Shown piece after piece: positions 52,944 through 61,930 of a DNA stretch of 64,000 nt; the stretch's first letter is position 1, and the number at the start of each line of letters is the position of its first letter. The notes under the pieces were generated by a model. That model was not told where the DNA came from, ran no database searches, and saw nothing but the letters and a program-made list of their open reading frames with translations. The stretch lies in the NCBI RefSeq assembly GCF_016907995.1, contig NZ_JAFBDA010000001.1, positions 428,135-492,134 on the forward strand. Reading direction: 5' to 3'. Made by a program: the position numbers and the translations under genes. The stretch is from Clostridium sardiniense. Lineage in GTDB: Bacteria > Bacillota > Clostridia > Clostridiales > Clostridiaceae.

Positions 52944-53676
52944 TCCCATTATTTTTTATATTATTAGTATGTAATATTTAATAATCATAAATTAATAATC
53001 GAATTATAAAGCCCATTAAATGAATTCATAATTATATATAATTGGGTTACAGAAGAGTCTGTGAAAACATTCAAAAACGTATAAATATATAAATCTAAAA
53101 ATACAAGAAAATAATGTAAAAATTACTTGTAAATGTTAAATTGTATAATATAAAAATATAATCAAAAAGGAATCTAAATACAATATTGATATGAAAATAT
53201 TAACATTAAATACACCTTCTAAACTATCATTAAACAAATGGTTAAATATACTAAAAAGCTATTTTATTATACAAAAAAAGTAGTATCATAATATCTATAG
53301 AGGGCCTCTATAAAAAGTACAAAAGATAATATTAAGTATACAAAAGATGAGAGTTTATGAGTAAAAACTATGATAACAGAAGATGAGAGTTTATGAGTAG
53401 CAAGAGATTCAAAGAAAATTTTAGATATATATGATTAGTATTATAAATGCAAAAGATAAGTATAGAAATACAAAAGATAAGTGTTTAAAGTACAAAGGAT
53501 AAATATCTAAGATACAAAAGATAAGTATATTAAAATACTAATTTAATATATAAAGTAGAAGATGAGTTTAAGTAGATTTTATAGCTATGAAATATAACTA
53601 AAAACCCTAAACGATCTTGTTTTTAAGTTTCGAAAAAGATAAAGACATTTTATGAGAACCCAAGGAGGAATTAGTT
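52944..53676. other. 730-base gene-free region upstream of reverse rubrerythrin 1
   Basis: No coding frame. The first 370 bases are plain AT-rich sequence. The remainder carries the ACAAAAGAT repeat array (53319-53522). I could not identify a strong sigma-A promoter with proper spacing, so the transcript start for the rubrerythrin is uncertain and the array may lie in promoter DNA or in the leader RNA. Confidence 0.5.
53319..53522 (+). repeat. ACAAAAGAT direct-repeat array
   Basis: Copies of ACAAAAGAT or one-base variants start at 53319, 53340, 53376 (ACAGAAGAT), 53449 (GCAAAAGAT), 53470, 53492 (ACAAAGGAT) and 53514. Several continue as ATAAG or GAGAG. Within the clusters the spacing is 21-22 bases, two DNA turns; the copies at 53340 and 53376 also share the following 15 bases (GAGAGTTTATGAGTA). 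It is not a CRISPR: units are short and spacers irregular. Confidence 0.75.
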
Positions 53677-54219
53677 ATGAAAAGATTTATGTGTACAGTA
53701 TGCGGATATGTATTTGAAGGAGAAGAAGCTCCAGAAAAATGCCCAGTATGTGGAGCTCCAAGAGAAAAGTTTGTAGAACAAAAAGGTGAAATGGCTTGGG
53801 CTGATGAGCATAGAGTAGGAGTAGCTAAAGGTGTTGATGAAAGAATTTTAGAAGGATTAAGAGCAAACTTTGCAGGAGAATGTACAGAAGTTGGTATGTA
53901 TCTTGCAATGGCTAGACAAGCTGATAGAGAAGGATATCCAGAAGTTGCAGAAATGTATAAGAGAGCTGCTTTTGAAGAAGCAGACCATGCTTCAAGATTT
54001 GCAGAACTTCTAGGAGAAGTATTAGAAGCTGATACTAAGAAAAATTTACAAATGAGAGTGGATGCAGAATACGGCGCTTGTCAAGGTAAGAAAGAATTAG
54101 CAACACTTGCTAAACAATTAAACTTAGATGCAATTCATGATACAGTTCATGAAATGTGTAAAGATGAAGCAAGACATGGTAAAGCTTTCAAGGGATTACT
54201 TGAAAGATACTTTGCATAG
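53677..54219 (+). CDS. Reverse rubrerythrin (rubperoxin) 1
   Basis: A 180-residue protein with an N-terminal rubredoxin (C6, C9, C22, C25) and a C-terminal ferritin-like diiron four-helix domain (about 45-180) with [30 protein letters not shown] and [14 protein letters not shown]. Rubredoxin at the N-terminus is the reverse of classical rubrerythrin. In clostridia such proteins are PerR-controlled, very strongly induced by oxygen, and reduce hydrogen peroxide with electrons from NADH via rubredoxin-type partners. It is about 85 percent identical by eye to the second copy at 55370. AAGGAGG precedes ATG 53677. Confidence 0.94.
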   Translation: MKRFMCTVCGYVFEGEEAPEKCPVCGAPREKFVEQKGEMAWADEHRVGVAKGVDERILEGLRANFAGECTEVGMYLAMARQADREGYPEVAEMYKRAAFEEADHASRFAELLGEVLEADTKKNLQMRVDAEYGACQGKKELATLAKQLNLDAIHDTVHEMCKDEARHGKAFKGLLERYFA

Positions 54220-54548
54220 AAATAGCGTTCACACTACCCTTTAAAATATATAGATTCAAATAAGGCTTAGGAAAAGAATATTTCCTAAGCCTTATTTGTA
54301 TTTATGGATAGTTAATATATTTTCTAGATATGTTAAATAAGGTCCGTCATGATTAATGAAGTTTAAATATATACAAGATCTAAATAGTACATAGAGATGA
54401 AGATTAAATATAGAATTTAATAAGGATTGAAATATATAAAATCCAATGTATTAAATAAAAATAATAAGAAATTAAGGGCATTAATGTAAGAGAGAGTATA
54501 TAATAATAAAGTCTAAACAAAAATTAAAATATGAAAGGAAGAATTAAT
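54220..54548. other. 329-base region with bidirectional terminator
   Basis: AAATAAGGCTTAGGAAA (54258-54274) is fully complementary to TTTCCTAAGCCTTATTT (54281-54297). The rest is AT-rich; no promoter for the YccF gene is clear. Confidence 0.7.
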
Positions 54549-54911
54549 ATGAGTTGTCTTGGAAATATAATATGGATTATATTTGGAGGATTATTTAATG
54601 CTTTAGGATGGTTATTCTTAGGGGTAGTATGGTGCATAACTATAATTGGAATACCAGTTGGACTTCAATGCTTTAAGATGGCAAAACTTCAATTTGCACC
54701 ATTTGGAAAAGAAATTGTAACAGTAAATGATGGTGGAACAAGTCTAATACTTAATATAGTATGGATTATATTTGGTGGACTTGCTATGTGTATTTCAAAT
54801 TTAATTAGTGCAGCACTTCTTTGTATTACTATTATAGGAATACCATTTGCAGTTCAAAGTATTAAGATTGCAAAGCTTTCACTTATGCCATTTGGTAAAG
54901 ATGTAGTTTAA
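54549..54911 (+). CDS. YccF-domain membrane protein
   Basis: A 120-residue protein made of two YccF repeats of about 55 residues, each with a hydrophobic hairpin followed by GIPxxxQ(C/S)xKxAKLxxxPFGK: first IIGIPVGLQCFKMAKLQFAPFGKEI, second IIGIPFAVQSIKIAKLSLMPFGKDV. Four membrane segments. Function unknown in all bacteria. ATG 54549 is chosen with AAAGGAAG upstream; the ATG at 54531 overlaps that RBS. It interrupts the two reverse rubrerythrin genes but need not be related. Confidence 0.85.
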   Translation: MSCLGNIIWIIFGGLFNALGWLFLGVVWCITIIGIPVGLQCFKMAKLQFAPFGKEIVTVNDGGTSLILNIVWIIFGGLAMCISNLISAALLCITIIGIPFAVQSIKIAKLSLMPFGKDVV

Positions 54912-55074
54912 TATAATTAAAAGATGGAAAGTATTTTTGTCGAATGGTATTAGTAGTAATTTGAAAGAGTTCAAGTTATAATAAAAATGTGGAAAATATT
55001 TCATTATGTTAAAAGAAATTTAACCACTTTATTTAATTCCTCTATAAATATTATAGAAAAATTTAAAACAAGCC

Positions 55075-55103
55075 TTTACAAGTAATAATTATTATTATAT
55101 AAT
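55075..55103 (+). promoter_or_regulatory. Promoter of reverse rubrerythrin 2 with PerR-like palindrome
   Basis: TTTACA (55075-55080) and TATAAT (55098-55103) are exactly 17 bases apart. The spacer contains TAATAATTATTATTA (55083-55097), the same core as the palindrome over the ahpC -10, which supports a common Fur/PerR-type regulator. Confidence 0.7.
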
Positions 55104-55176
55104 AATAAATGTAAACAGGCGATAGATAAAAATTATTAAATAACACAGGATATAAATTATACATAAACTTTAAGAT

Positions 55177-55274
55177 ACAAAAGATTTTTAAAGAACAAAA
55201 GATGTATAAGATAAATTAATTAATCTAGAATTTAACCCTTCGAACCTATGATAAAAAACTAAGGAACAAAAGAT
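55177..55274 (+). repeat. Three ACAAAAGAT motifs in the leader of reverse rubrerythrin 2
   Basis: Exact copies at 55177, 55195 and 55266, all downstream of the promoter and therefore in the mRNA. They match the array upstream of reverse rubrerythrin 1. Confidence 0.7.
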
Positions 55275-55369
55275 GGTTATAATGTCTGTATTTAATTTAA
55301 ACTAAGATATCAATAAAAATTATATAAATAAAAATGTGTGTTTTATATATGAAATAGGAGGAATTAATT

Positions 55370-55912
55370 ATGAAGAAATTTGTGTGTCAAGTATGTGGAT
55401 ATGTTTATGAAGGTGAAACTGCACCAGAAAAGTGCCCAGTATGTGGAGTAGGTGCTGATAAATTTATGGAACAAGTTGGAGAAATGGCTTGGGCTGACGA
55501 GCATAGAATCGGAGCTGGAAAAGACGTAGATCCAAGAGTCGTAGAAGGATTACAAGCAAACTTTATGGGAGAATGTACAGAAGTTGGAATGTATCTTGCA
55601 ATGTCAAGACAAGCTGATAGAGAAGGATTCCCAGAAGTAGCTGAAGCATATAAGAGAATTGCTTTTGAAGAAGCAGAACATGCTGCAAAATTTGCAGAAC
55701 TTTTAGGAGAAGTTGTTGATGCTGATACAAAGACAAACTTACAAAAGAGAGTAGATGCAGAATTTGGAGCTTGCCAAGGAAAGAAAGATTTAGCAACTTT
55801 AGCTAAACAATTAAACTTAGATGCAATCCATGATACAGTACATGAAATGTGTAAAGATGAAGCTAGACATGGTAGAGCATTCAAGGGATTATTAGACAGA
55901 TATTTTGCATAA
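55370..55912 (+). CDS. Reverse rubrerythrin (rubperoxin) 2
   Basis: A 180-residue protein with the same layout as the 53677 product: rubredoxin with C6, C9, C22, C25, then the diiron domain with [30 protein letters not shown] and [14 protein letters not shown]. Differences are concentrated in the linker ([11 protein letters not shown]) and surface helices, as expected for an old duplication. Two such near-identical copies are also known in C. acetobutylicum. AGGAGG precedes ATG 55370. It probably has the same peroxidase role with separate or additive expression. Confidence 0.94.
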   Translation: MKKFVCQVCGYVYEGETAPEKCPVCGVGADKFMEQVGEMAWADEHRIGAGKDVDPRVVEGLQANFMGECTEVGMYLAMSRQADREGFPEVAEAYKRIAFEEAEHAAKFAELLGEVVDADTKTNLQKRVDAEFGACQGKKDLATLAKQLNLDAIHDTVHEMCKDEARHGRAFKGLLDRYFA

Positions 55913-56252
55913 TATAAAAAGTTATAAACTTGCATTAAAAGGCTTAGAGAAATTTCTCTAAGCCTTTTTAAATTATTATAAAATTAATTTAAAGTATATT
56001 AATTTAAATGCATTTACATATATAAGAGAGTAGGTTTATTAATATGAAAATATAAGAAAGTACATGAATTTATAAATTATATGTAGTTTACATATAATTA
56101 AAGTAGAGGATTTATGTTAAATTTTATGGAATCATTATTATTTTAATCACATAGAGAGTTAAGATATCATATAATTAAGATAATTTATATATTAATATAA
56201 GTAAATTAATATATAAATATAAAATAATAACATAGGATGAAAGGGGTAACTT
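55913..56252. other. 340-base region with strong terminator
   Basis: AAAAGGCTTAGAGAAA (55937-55952) pairs directly with TTTCTCTAAGCCTTTT (55953-55968), then T. The stem matches the terminator of reverse rubrerythrin 1 in its GGCTTAG core, consistent with duplication of gene plus terminator. Remaining sequence is featureless. Confidence 0.7.
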
Positions 56253-57305
56253 ATGACTTTATTTATGATAGGAATTATAATTTTTATTATATTTCTACTG
56301 AGCTTTCTACAAAATCCAAGTAGGCTTATTAATGGATTTATACTTCTTAATGCAATAATGTTTATGCTAATTGATTTAATATTATCTTTAGAGAGCATTA
56401 ATCAAAGTTTAGCTATAGGGGTATTCTTAACAATATTTATTTTAGGAATATTAATCTTCTTTGGAGTAATAATATTTTTGATTGTAAATGGAATTACCAT
56501 GATGAAAAGAGAAGGTAGAAGTTTAAGTAATATGCTATCTTTTATAGTAGGGGTAGGAACATTAATAATTATAGTATTTGTAATAGTATCTCCATTTTTA
56601 CCATTTGACTTTGGTATAAGGGAAATCATATATGGGTTCATATTTTGGCTATTTTTAGCAACGATAACATTTTTCTTATTACTTTTAGATTTTTTAGTAT
56701 CAGCATTAGTTTATAGGGTAAGATTTTATAGAATGAATAAAGACTTTATAATAGTACTTGGTGCAGGACTTATAAGAGGTAGAGAGGTATCTAAACTTTT
56801 AGGAAGCAGGTTAGATAAAGCATATGATTTTTATTTAAAGCAAAAAAATAAAAAAGGAAAAGATTCAAAGATTATTGTTTCAGGAGGAAAAGGTTCAGAT
56901 GAGCAAATTTCAGAAGCTGAGGCTATGAAAGACTATTTAGTCTCTAAAGGATGTGCAAGTAAAGATGTAATTTTAGAGGATAAAGCTAGAACTACGTATG
57001 AAAATATGGTGCTATCTAAAAAGATAATGGATAAAATGAAGAAGAAATATAAAAGTGTATTTGTTACAAATGAGTATCATGTATTTAGAGCCGGTATATT
57101 AGCTAAAAAAGCAGGACTTAAGAATGTAGGTTTAGGATCTAAGACAGCTTTTTACTTTGTACCTAGTGCATTCATAAGAGAATTTATTGGAGTACTTTCA
57201 CTTAGAAGATGGTGGTATGTATTCTTAATGGTTATACTAGCATTATTTATTGTAGCAGTATTTGTAGCATTACATTTTATTGCAGAATTAGGATATATAA
57301 TTTAA
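56253..57305 (+). CDS. YdcF-family (DUF218) membrane protein
   Basis: A 350-residue protein with about five N-terminal membrane segments (1-165), a cytoplasmic DUF218/YdcF domain (about 168-310) and a last membrane helix (about 318-345). Domain motifs: IIVLGAGLIRG, SKIIVSGGKGSDEQISEAEAMKDYL, LEDKARTTYENMVLSKKIM, FVTNEYHVFRAG. Relatives such as SanA and ElyC influence envelope barrier function and cell-wall lipid carriers; the reaction is unknown. RBS AAAGGGG; ATG 56253. Terminator AAAAGGAGTAGATTAT and its complement at 57315-57350. Confidence 0.87.
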   Translation: MTLFMIGIIIFIIFLLSFLQNPSRLINGFILLNAIMFMLIDLILSLESINQSLAIGVFLTIFILGILIFFGVIIFLIVNGITMMKREGRSLSNMLSFIVGVGTLIIIVFVIVSPFLPFDFGIREIIYGFIFWLFLATITFFLLLLDFLVSALVYRVRFYRMNKDFIIVLGAGLIRGREVSKLLGSRLDKAYDFYLKQKNKKGKDSKIIVSGGKGSDEQISEAEAMKDYLVSKGCASKDVILEDKARTTYENMVLSKKIMDKMKKKYKSVFVTNEYHVFRAGILAKKAGLKNVGLGSKTAFYFVPSAFIREFIGVLSLRRWWYVFLMVILALFIVAVFVALHFIAELGYII

Positions 57306-57582
57306 AAATATACTAAAAGGAGTAGATTATAAAATAATCTGCTCCTTTTAAATTTTATTATAAGGATTAAATAAAAAATAAAGGAGTATATTTAACTAAA
57401 AGTATCATAATGAAGATTCAAATTTTTAATACAATAAAAAACTATACTAAAAGTTATATTGTTTTAATAAAATTACTTTTTGGCAATTGGAAAATATAGT
57501 ATAATAGTGAATGCAATATATTTACAATTATAATGAGCTTTAAATTAAGAAAGATTGTGCTCTGGAAATTAAGGGGGAGGCT

Positions 57583-58041
57583 ATGATAGTCTGTAAAAAA
57601 TGTGGTAGAGCTAATGAAGATTCATGTATAATCTGCAAAGATTGTGGGAATACATTAACAAAAAGTGATATTTATGAATACAACAGAAGTATAGAAAAAA
57701 TAAAATTAGATAGAGCTAATAAAAGTAAAAAGAAAAAGACTACAAAATTAGCTTTAAGTGTAACATATCTCATAGTTATATTAGGGTTACTTGTATTAAA
57801 TATAATCTCTAACAAAGAGAGTTTTACTTTAATTGTAACTACAATGATTATGATATTATCTGGATATATCTGTATAACTAAGCCAGAGTTAATTTTTATA
57901 TTTACACATCTATTTAGTGTTAAAGATATAAATGAAGATGCCATGTCAGATATGTATGAAACATTAACTATAGTTTTTGGATATCTAATATATACCTATG
58001 CTGTAATAGATCTAATATTAAATTATATAGAAGTAGCTTAG
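57583..58041 (+). CDS. Zinc-ribbon membrane protein
   Basis: A 152-residue protein. The N-terminal zinc ribbon (CKKCGRANEDSCIICKDCGNTL, with two CxxC pairs) is followed by a Lys-rich segment and about three membrane segments (55-78, 82-100, 125-147). Zinc ribbons joined to membrane helices are common in Firmicutes with unknown roles. GGGGGAGG precedes ATG 57583. First of a run of four small genes. Confidence 0.72.
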   Translation: MIVCKKCGRANEDSCIICKDCGNTLTKSDIYEYNRSIEKIKLDRANKSKKKKTTKLALSVTYLIVILGLLVLNIISNKESFTLIVTTMIMILSGYICITKPELIFIFTHLFSVKDINEDAMSDMYETLTIVFGYLIYTYAVIDLILNYIEVA

Positions 58042-58063
58042 GAAGAGGAGAATATTAAATTTT

Positions 58064-58534
58064 ATGAAAAGAAAATTTAAGAAAAATATTATAACAATTA
58101 TTATAGTAAGTTTAGTTATAACAATAATAACTTTAGGGAGTATTATTTATAATTACATTAAAGAAAATAATATTTATTCGAATATTATAGAGGCAAATTG
58201 GGGTGTTGAGTTATCAAAAAATTATGATGAATTGTATGCAAAAGATAGTGGTGAGAGTTTTTTGGGAGATGGACAAAGGTACCATGTATTTAAATTTAAA
58301 GACCCAGAAGGCTTAAATATAGATAAGAGATTAAGTCTGAAAAATAATAAAGATGAAATTCTAGAAGAAAATATTGAAGAAATACTTAAAAAATTAAGTG
58401 TTACAAAAGAAAATTATCCAGATTTCAATAAATCATACAGTTATTATTTAAAAACAGATGAAGACTCATCAAAATTATATATGGTAAATTTTAAAGATAG
58501 CAATACTTTATATGTTATAGAGGATATATATTAA
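58064..58534 (+). CDS. Membrane-anchored protein of unknown function
   Basis: A 156-residue protein with an N-terminal anchor (about 9-31) and a hydrophilic outside domain beginning NIIEANWGVELSKNYDELYAKDSGESFLGDGQRYHVFKFKD. The pattern of a short beta-rich domain after an anchor recurs in bacilli and clostridia. It follows the zinc-ribbon gene by 22 bases. GAGGAG is 13 bases before ATG 58064, a long spacing, so the start is slightly uncertain. Confidence 0.68.
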   Translation: MKRKFKKNIITIIIVSLVITIITLGSIIYNYIKENNIYSNIIEANWGVELSKNYDELYAKDSGESFLGDGQRYHVFKFKDPEGLNIDKRLSLKNNKDEILEENIEEILKKLSVTKENYPDFNKSYSYYLKTDEDSSKLYMVNFKDSNTLYVIEDIY

Positions 58535-58594
58535 TAAGAGATATAAGCTTATAGAAAATTTAGGAGCTAGGAAAGGTAAGAAAGGGGAGAATTT

Positions 58595-58999
58595 ATGAAA
58601 ATAAAAAACAAGGTTATAACAGTGATAGCTATAATTGTAACTTGTGTAATTGTAGCATTTGCTGTGGGGCCACATGGGGGAAATGCTACGACGGTTATGT
58701 CTATAGGCTCTAATACTAAAAGTAGTATGAAGATGATATACAAAAGTTTTAATGGAGAACAGTATAAAACATTAAATCTAAAATCAGGACAAAAATTAGA
58801 TGTTAATATTGATGTTACTACTAAAAGCGGAGAACTAAATGTACTTGTGTTAGATAAAGATAATAATGAAATATACAGTATTAAAAACCCAAGTGAAAAA
58901 ATTTCTAAGAGCATAGATATAAAAGAAAGTGGTAAATATACCATAAAAGTAGCAGGAAAACATAGTGGAAGCTACAGAATAAATTGGGATATAAATTAA
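58595..58999 (+). CDS. Secreted or anchored beta-sandwich protein
   Basis: A 134-residue protein with an N-terminal hydrophobic segment (about 7-25) and a beta-rich domain reading GQKLDVNIDVTTKSGELNVLVLDKDNNEIYSI...SGKYTIKVAGKHSGSYRINW, the layout of small PPC-like or other jelly-roll domains. No catalytic motif. GGGGAG precedes ATG 58595. Confidence 0.7.
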   Translation: MKIKNKVITVIAIIVTCVIVAFAVGPHGGNATTVMSIGSNTKSSMKMIYKSFNGEQYKTLNLKSGQKLDVNIDVTTKSGELNVLVLDKDNNEIYSIKNPSEKISKSIDIKESGKYTIKVAGKHSGSYRINWDIN

Positions 59000-59036
59000 A
59001 TTTAATATATTTAAATATAGGAGTTTGTATGAAGAT

Positions 59037-59222
59037 ATGAAAAACAAAGGAGCTTGTGTAAAGTGCAATTCTAACAATATTAAAATAATAAGTGCTGTAC
59101 CAATAAAAATAACAACATTTAAATTAATTAAGCCTAAATATTACTTATGTAATGATTGTGGTTATATGGAAATGTGGCTTGATAATAATAAAGAAGAGAT
59201 AGGATATATTTATAAAGATTAA
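59037..59222 (+). CDS. Small zinc-ribbon protein (61 aa)
   Basis: A 61-residue protein with CVKCNSNN and CNDCGYME, two CxxC pairs about 33 residues apart, forming a zinc ribbon; otherwise beta-rich. Start choice: ATG 59037 is used; TTG 59025 is only one base after AGGAG, while ATG 59029, best spaced to that RBS, encodes just M-K-I-stop. Terminator AAAAATACCAGAA/TTCTGGTATTTTT at 59221-59257. Confidence 0.65.
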   Translation: MKNKGACVKCNSNNIKIISAVPIKITTFKLIKPKYYLCNDCGYMEMWLDNNKEEIGYIYKD

Positions 59223-59282
59223 AAATACCAGAATTAAGTTATAGTTCTGGTATTTTTATTATTAAGTAAAGTTTTAATAAAT

Positions 59283-59345
59283 TTGTAATTGCAAACGGTT
59301 TGCATATATGATAAAAATATATATGAAGATGCAAATTGTTTGCAT
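59283..59345 (+). promoter_or_regulatory. Promoter with two operators of the CobW/permease operon
   Basis: TTGTAA (59283-59288) and TATGAT (59307-59312), 18 bases apart. Operator 1, TTGCAAACGGTTTGCAT (59289-59305), fills the spacer; operator 2, ATGCAAATTGTTTGCAT (59329-59345), lies in the leader. Both share arms TGCAAA/TTTGCA around 3 bases, centres 40 bases apart. Given the genes controlled, a Zur-like zinc repressor is the likely binder, though the sequence is not the classical Zur box. Confidence 0.65.
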
Positions 59346-59372
59346 TTAGCATTTATCTCTAGGAGGAAAAGA

Positions 59373-60374
59373 ATGAAAACTAAAGTAGATATAATTTCAG
59401 GTTTTTTAGGTGCAGGAAAAACTACATTTATTAATAAGCTATTAGAAAATGAAGAATATAAAAGGGATGTTGCACTTATAGAAAATGAATTTGGGGATAT
59501 TGGAATTGATGGAGACCTCATAAGCAATCCAGATATTAATATTAAAGAAATTAATGCAGGATGTATATGTTGTAGCGTAGCTGATAATTTCCATAGTGGA
59601 ATAATTACAATTATAGAAAAGTACAAGCCTAAAAGGATGATAATAGAGCCATCAGGAGTTGCCAAACTTTCAGAGATAGTTTCAATATGTAATAAAGATA
59701 ATCTTAAAGATTTGTTAGAAATAAATTCGATAATAACAGTAGTAGATGGAACAAAGTTTAATTTATATCTAACAAATTTTAGTGAGTTTTATATAAATCA
59801 AATAAAAAATGCAAACTTTATATTTATAAGTAGGAAGGAGAATTTAGGTGATGATTTAGATAAAGTTATAAATCAAATAAAAGGCTTAAATAATAAGGTT
59901 AAGATAATAAATAATTTAGAAGAGTTAAATCTAGAAAAGGTAGATGAAGATATAAGAAAAAGGACTTTAAATAAAAATAGCCTAGATTTTAATAATGTAT
60001 TCTTACATAACGAGATTACAAGTACAGTACTAAGTGCAAATAATAAAAAAAAGACTGTAATAGAAAAAGGAAGTTTTAAAATTGCAAATAAAGGTACTAT
60101 AAATAGAACAAAAGCCGCATTTCAAAGTATAGGAATAAATACAGAGAAGATATTTTCAGAAGATGAGTTAAGATATGTAATAAAAAAAACAAAATACTTT
60201 GGAGACATACTTAGAGTAAAGGGATTTGTACAGCTTAATGAAAATGAATATTTCCAATTCAACTTTGTTCCAGATGAATTAGAAATAAATATAGTAAAGT
60301 ATAAAGGCACAGGAAAAGTTAGTATTATAGGACAAAGATTAAATAAGAAAGGGCTAGAGAGCTTGTTCTCTTAA
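59373..60374 (+). CDS. CobW/P47K-family GTPase, probable zinc metallochaperone
   Basis: A 333-residue COG0523 protein: P-loop GFLGAGKTT (10-18), the metal-binding GCICC motif with C64, C66, C67, switch motif EPSGVA, and a C-terminal CobW domain (about 230-333, with LRVKGFVQLNENEYFQFNFVPDEL). The guanine-specificity motif is weak (SRKENLGDD in place of NKxD). Members insert or allocate zinc under shortage. The start is ATG 59373 with AGGAGG; the preceding in-frame region contains operator 2 and is not coding. First gene of a four-gene operon. Confidence 0.9.
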   Translation: MKTKVDIISGFLGAGKTTFINKLLENEEYKRDVALIENEFGDIGIDGDLISNPDINIKEINAGCICCSVADNFHSGIITIIEKYKPKRMIIEPSGVAKLSEIVSICNKDNLKDLLEINSIITVVDGTKFNLYLTNFSEFYINQIKNANFIFISRKENLGDDLDKVINQIKGLNNKVKIINNLEELNLEKVDEDIRKRTLNKNSLDFNNVFLHNEITSTVLSANNKKKTVIEKGSFKIANKGTINRTKAAFQSIGINTEKIFSEDELRYVIKKTKYFGDILRVKGFVQLNENEYFQFNFVPDELEINIVKYKGTGKVSIIGQRLNKKGLESLFS

Positions 60375-60381
60375 AATAATT

Positions 60382-61032
60382 ATGTTTAAGGTGAAAGTAG
60401 AGATTGTAACAGGATTTTTATCTTCAGGTAAAACAACATTTATAAATTCTTTAATCAATAAGACATTAATTAAAAATGAAAAAATAGTAATCTTACTTTG
60501 TGAGCAAGGTAATAGAAGTATAGATAGTAGGATAAAGAATAAAGAAAATATAAAAGTGAAATACATAATGTTATATAAGGAAATAACAGAAGAATTATTA
60601 TTTGACACATACAAATATGAAAAACCAGATAGAGTAATAATAGAGTTTAATGGTACTAAAGATTTAAAAGACCTATCTAATGTAATGAGTAAGAGATTAA
60701 TAAAAAAGATATATAGAGTAAATACAATATATCACTTAACAGATTGCAGCACATTTAATGTATTTCTAAGTAATATGGGAAGCATCTTAATATCACCAAT
60801 AAAATATAGCAATATAGTTATGCTAAACAATAAAGATAGAGTAGGTGATAAAGAAATTAATTTAATAAAATCAAAGCTTCTTAAAATAAACCCAACTTGT
60901 TATATTCTAGAAGTAAATAGTACAAGCTGTATAGAAAAAGTAGTTAAAGAGTCTAGCTTGTTTTATATAGATATATTTTATAAATTAAAATTAGCATTAG
61001 AAAAGTACAGGAGAAGAGACTATGATAGATAA
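60382..61032 (+). CDS. Reduced CobW-like GTPase lacking the metal motif
   Basis: A 216-residue relative of the preceding gene: P-loop GFLSSGKTTF (11-20), IIEFNGTKDL in place of EPSGVA, and NNKDRVGD as G4 motif. It lacks the CxCC metal site and the whole C-terminal CobW domain. It retains nucleotide-binding features but not metal ligands, so it may regulate or pair with its neighbour. It starts 7 bases after that gene with no clear RBS and overlaps the permease start by 11 bases, indicating coupled translation. Confidence 0.82.
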   Translation: MFKVKVEIVTGFLSSGKTTFINSLINKTLIKNEKIVILLCEQGNRSIDSRIKNKENIKVKYIMLYKEITEELLFDTYKYEKPDRVIIEFNGTKDLKDLSNVMSKRLIKKIYRVNTIYHLTDCSTFNVFLSNMGSILISPIKYSNIVMLNNKDRVGDKEINLIKSKLLKINPTCYILEVNSTSCIEKVVKESSLFYIDIFYKLKLALEKYRRRDYDR

Positions 61033-61927
61033 ATTTTTCTTGGTATTTATAAGTTTATTATTAGAATCAATTCCCTTTATATTAATCGGATCTATAATTT
61101 CTTCTTTGATACAGATGTTTATATCGGAAGAATTTATAAAAAAAATAATTCCTAAAAATATATTTTTGGCTCTTATTATAACTTCTTTTACAGGAATAAT
61201 CTTTCCAGTATGTGAATGTGCAATAATACCAATAGGAAGAAGACTAATAAAAAAAGGAGTTCCATTACCTATTGCAGTTACATTTATGCTATCAGTTCCA
61301 ATTGTAAATCCAATAGTTATTATGTCTACATATTATGCTTTTTCAAGTAATCATCTTATATTTTTTATGAGGATAGTGTTTGGAATAGTAAATTCTATTA
61401 TTATAGGATATTTAATTCATATTAGTTACAAGAACAAGGATCTACCAATAAAGGAAGAGATAGATACAGATACTTATATATGTAATTGTGGATGTGAAAA
61501 TTTAGATTTTGATAATTACTCAAAAATAAGAGTATTATTAAATCACACAAAATCAGAGTTTTTCAGTGTACTCAAATATTTAATTTTTGGAGCTTTTATA
61601 TCAAGCTTATTTAAAGTAACAGTAAAAGGAGAAGTATTTACTTATTTTAGTAAAAACCTAATATTATCAGTTGTTATTATGATAATTCTAGCATTTATCC
61701 TTTCAGTATGTTCAGAAGCTGATGCTTTTATTGCAAGTACATTTGCTTTGAACTTTACATGGGGATCAGTAATTGCATTCTTAGTTTTAGGACCAATGCT
61801 TGATATAAAAAATATATTAATGCTTCTCGGGAATTTTAAAAAGGAATTTGTGATTAAGCTTTCAATATATATTATTTCAGTTACTTTCATATCTTCAGTT
61901 CTGTTTAATATATTAGGAGGTGCTTAA
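61022..61927 (+). CDS. ArsP/DUF318-type permease with cytoplasmic CxCxC loop
   Basis: A 301-residue membrane protein of the PF03773 permease family: eight or so membrane segments, with FPVCECAIIPIGRRLIKKGVPLPIAVTFMLSVPIVNPIV (about 61-98) and SVCSEADAFIASTFALNFTWG. A cytoplasmic loop carries C154, C156, C158 (CNCGC), a likely metal site. Relatives sit next to TIGR03943 proteins, as here; the substrate of this pair is unsettled, and zinc or a zinc-containing ligand is inferred from CobW. GGAGAAGAG precedes ATG 61022. Confidence 0.87.
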   Translation: MIDKFFLVFISLLLESIPFILIGSIISSLIQMFISEEFIKKIIPKNIFLALIITSFTGIIFPVCECAIIPIGRRLIKKGVPLPIAVTFMLSVPIVNPIVIMSTYYAFSSNHLIFFMRIVFGIVNSIIIGYLIHISYKNKDLPIKEEIDTDTYICNCGCENLDFDNYSKIRVLLNHTKSEFFSVLKYLIFGAFISSLFKVTVKGEVFTYFSKNLILSVVIMIILAFILSVCSEADAFIASTFALNFTWGSVIAFLVLGPMLDIKNILMLLGNFKKEFVIKLSIYIISVTFISSVLFNILGGA

Positions 61928-61930
61928 GGT

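Larger units (their letters stand above)
54912..55369. other. 458-base region upstream of reverse rubrerythrin 2
   Basis: Contains the promoter at 55075-55103 and three ACAAAAGAT motifs downstream of it (55177-55185, 55195-55203, 55266-55274). The leader would be about 260 bases. No ORF. Confidence 0.6.

Noticed and set aside
53319..53522. Possible CRISPR array
   Set aside because: Repeat units are only about 9-15 bases, degenerate, with irregular spacing and no cas genes.
55405..55935. 176-codon minus-strand frame opposite reverse rubrerythrin 2
   Set aside because: It mirrors the sense gene, contains no recognisable domain, and lacks an RBS.
59289..59305. Operator 1 of the CobW operon as a cre site
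   Set aside because: It contains an internal CG and resembles a cre, but has one extra base of spacing, and its twin at 59329-59345 lacks the CG; a dedicated regulator explains both better.
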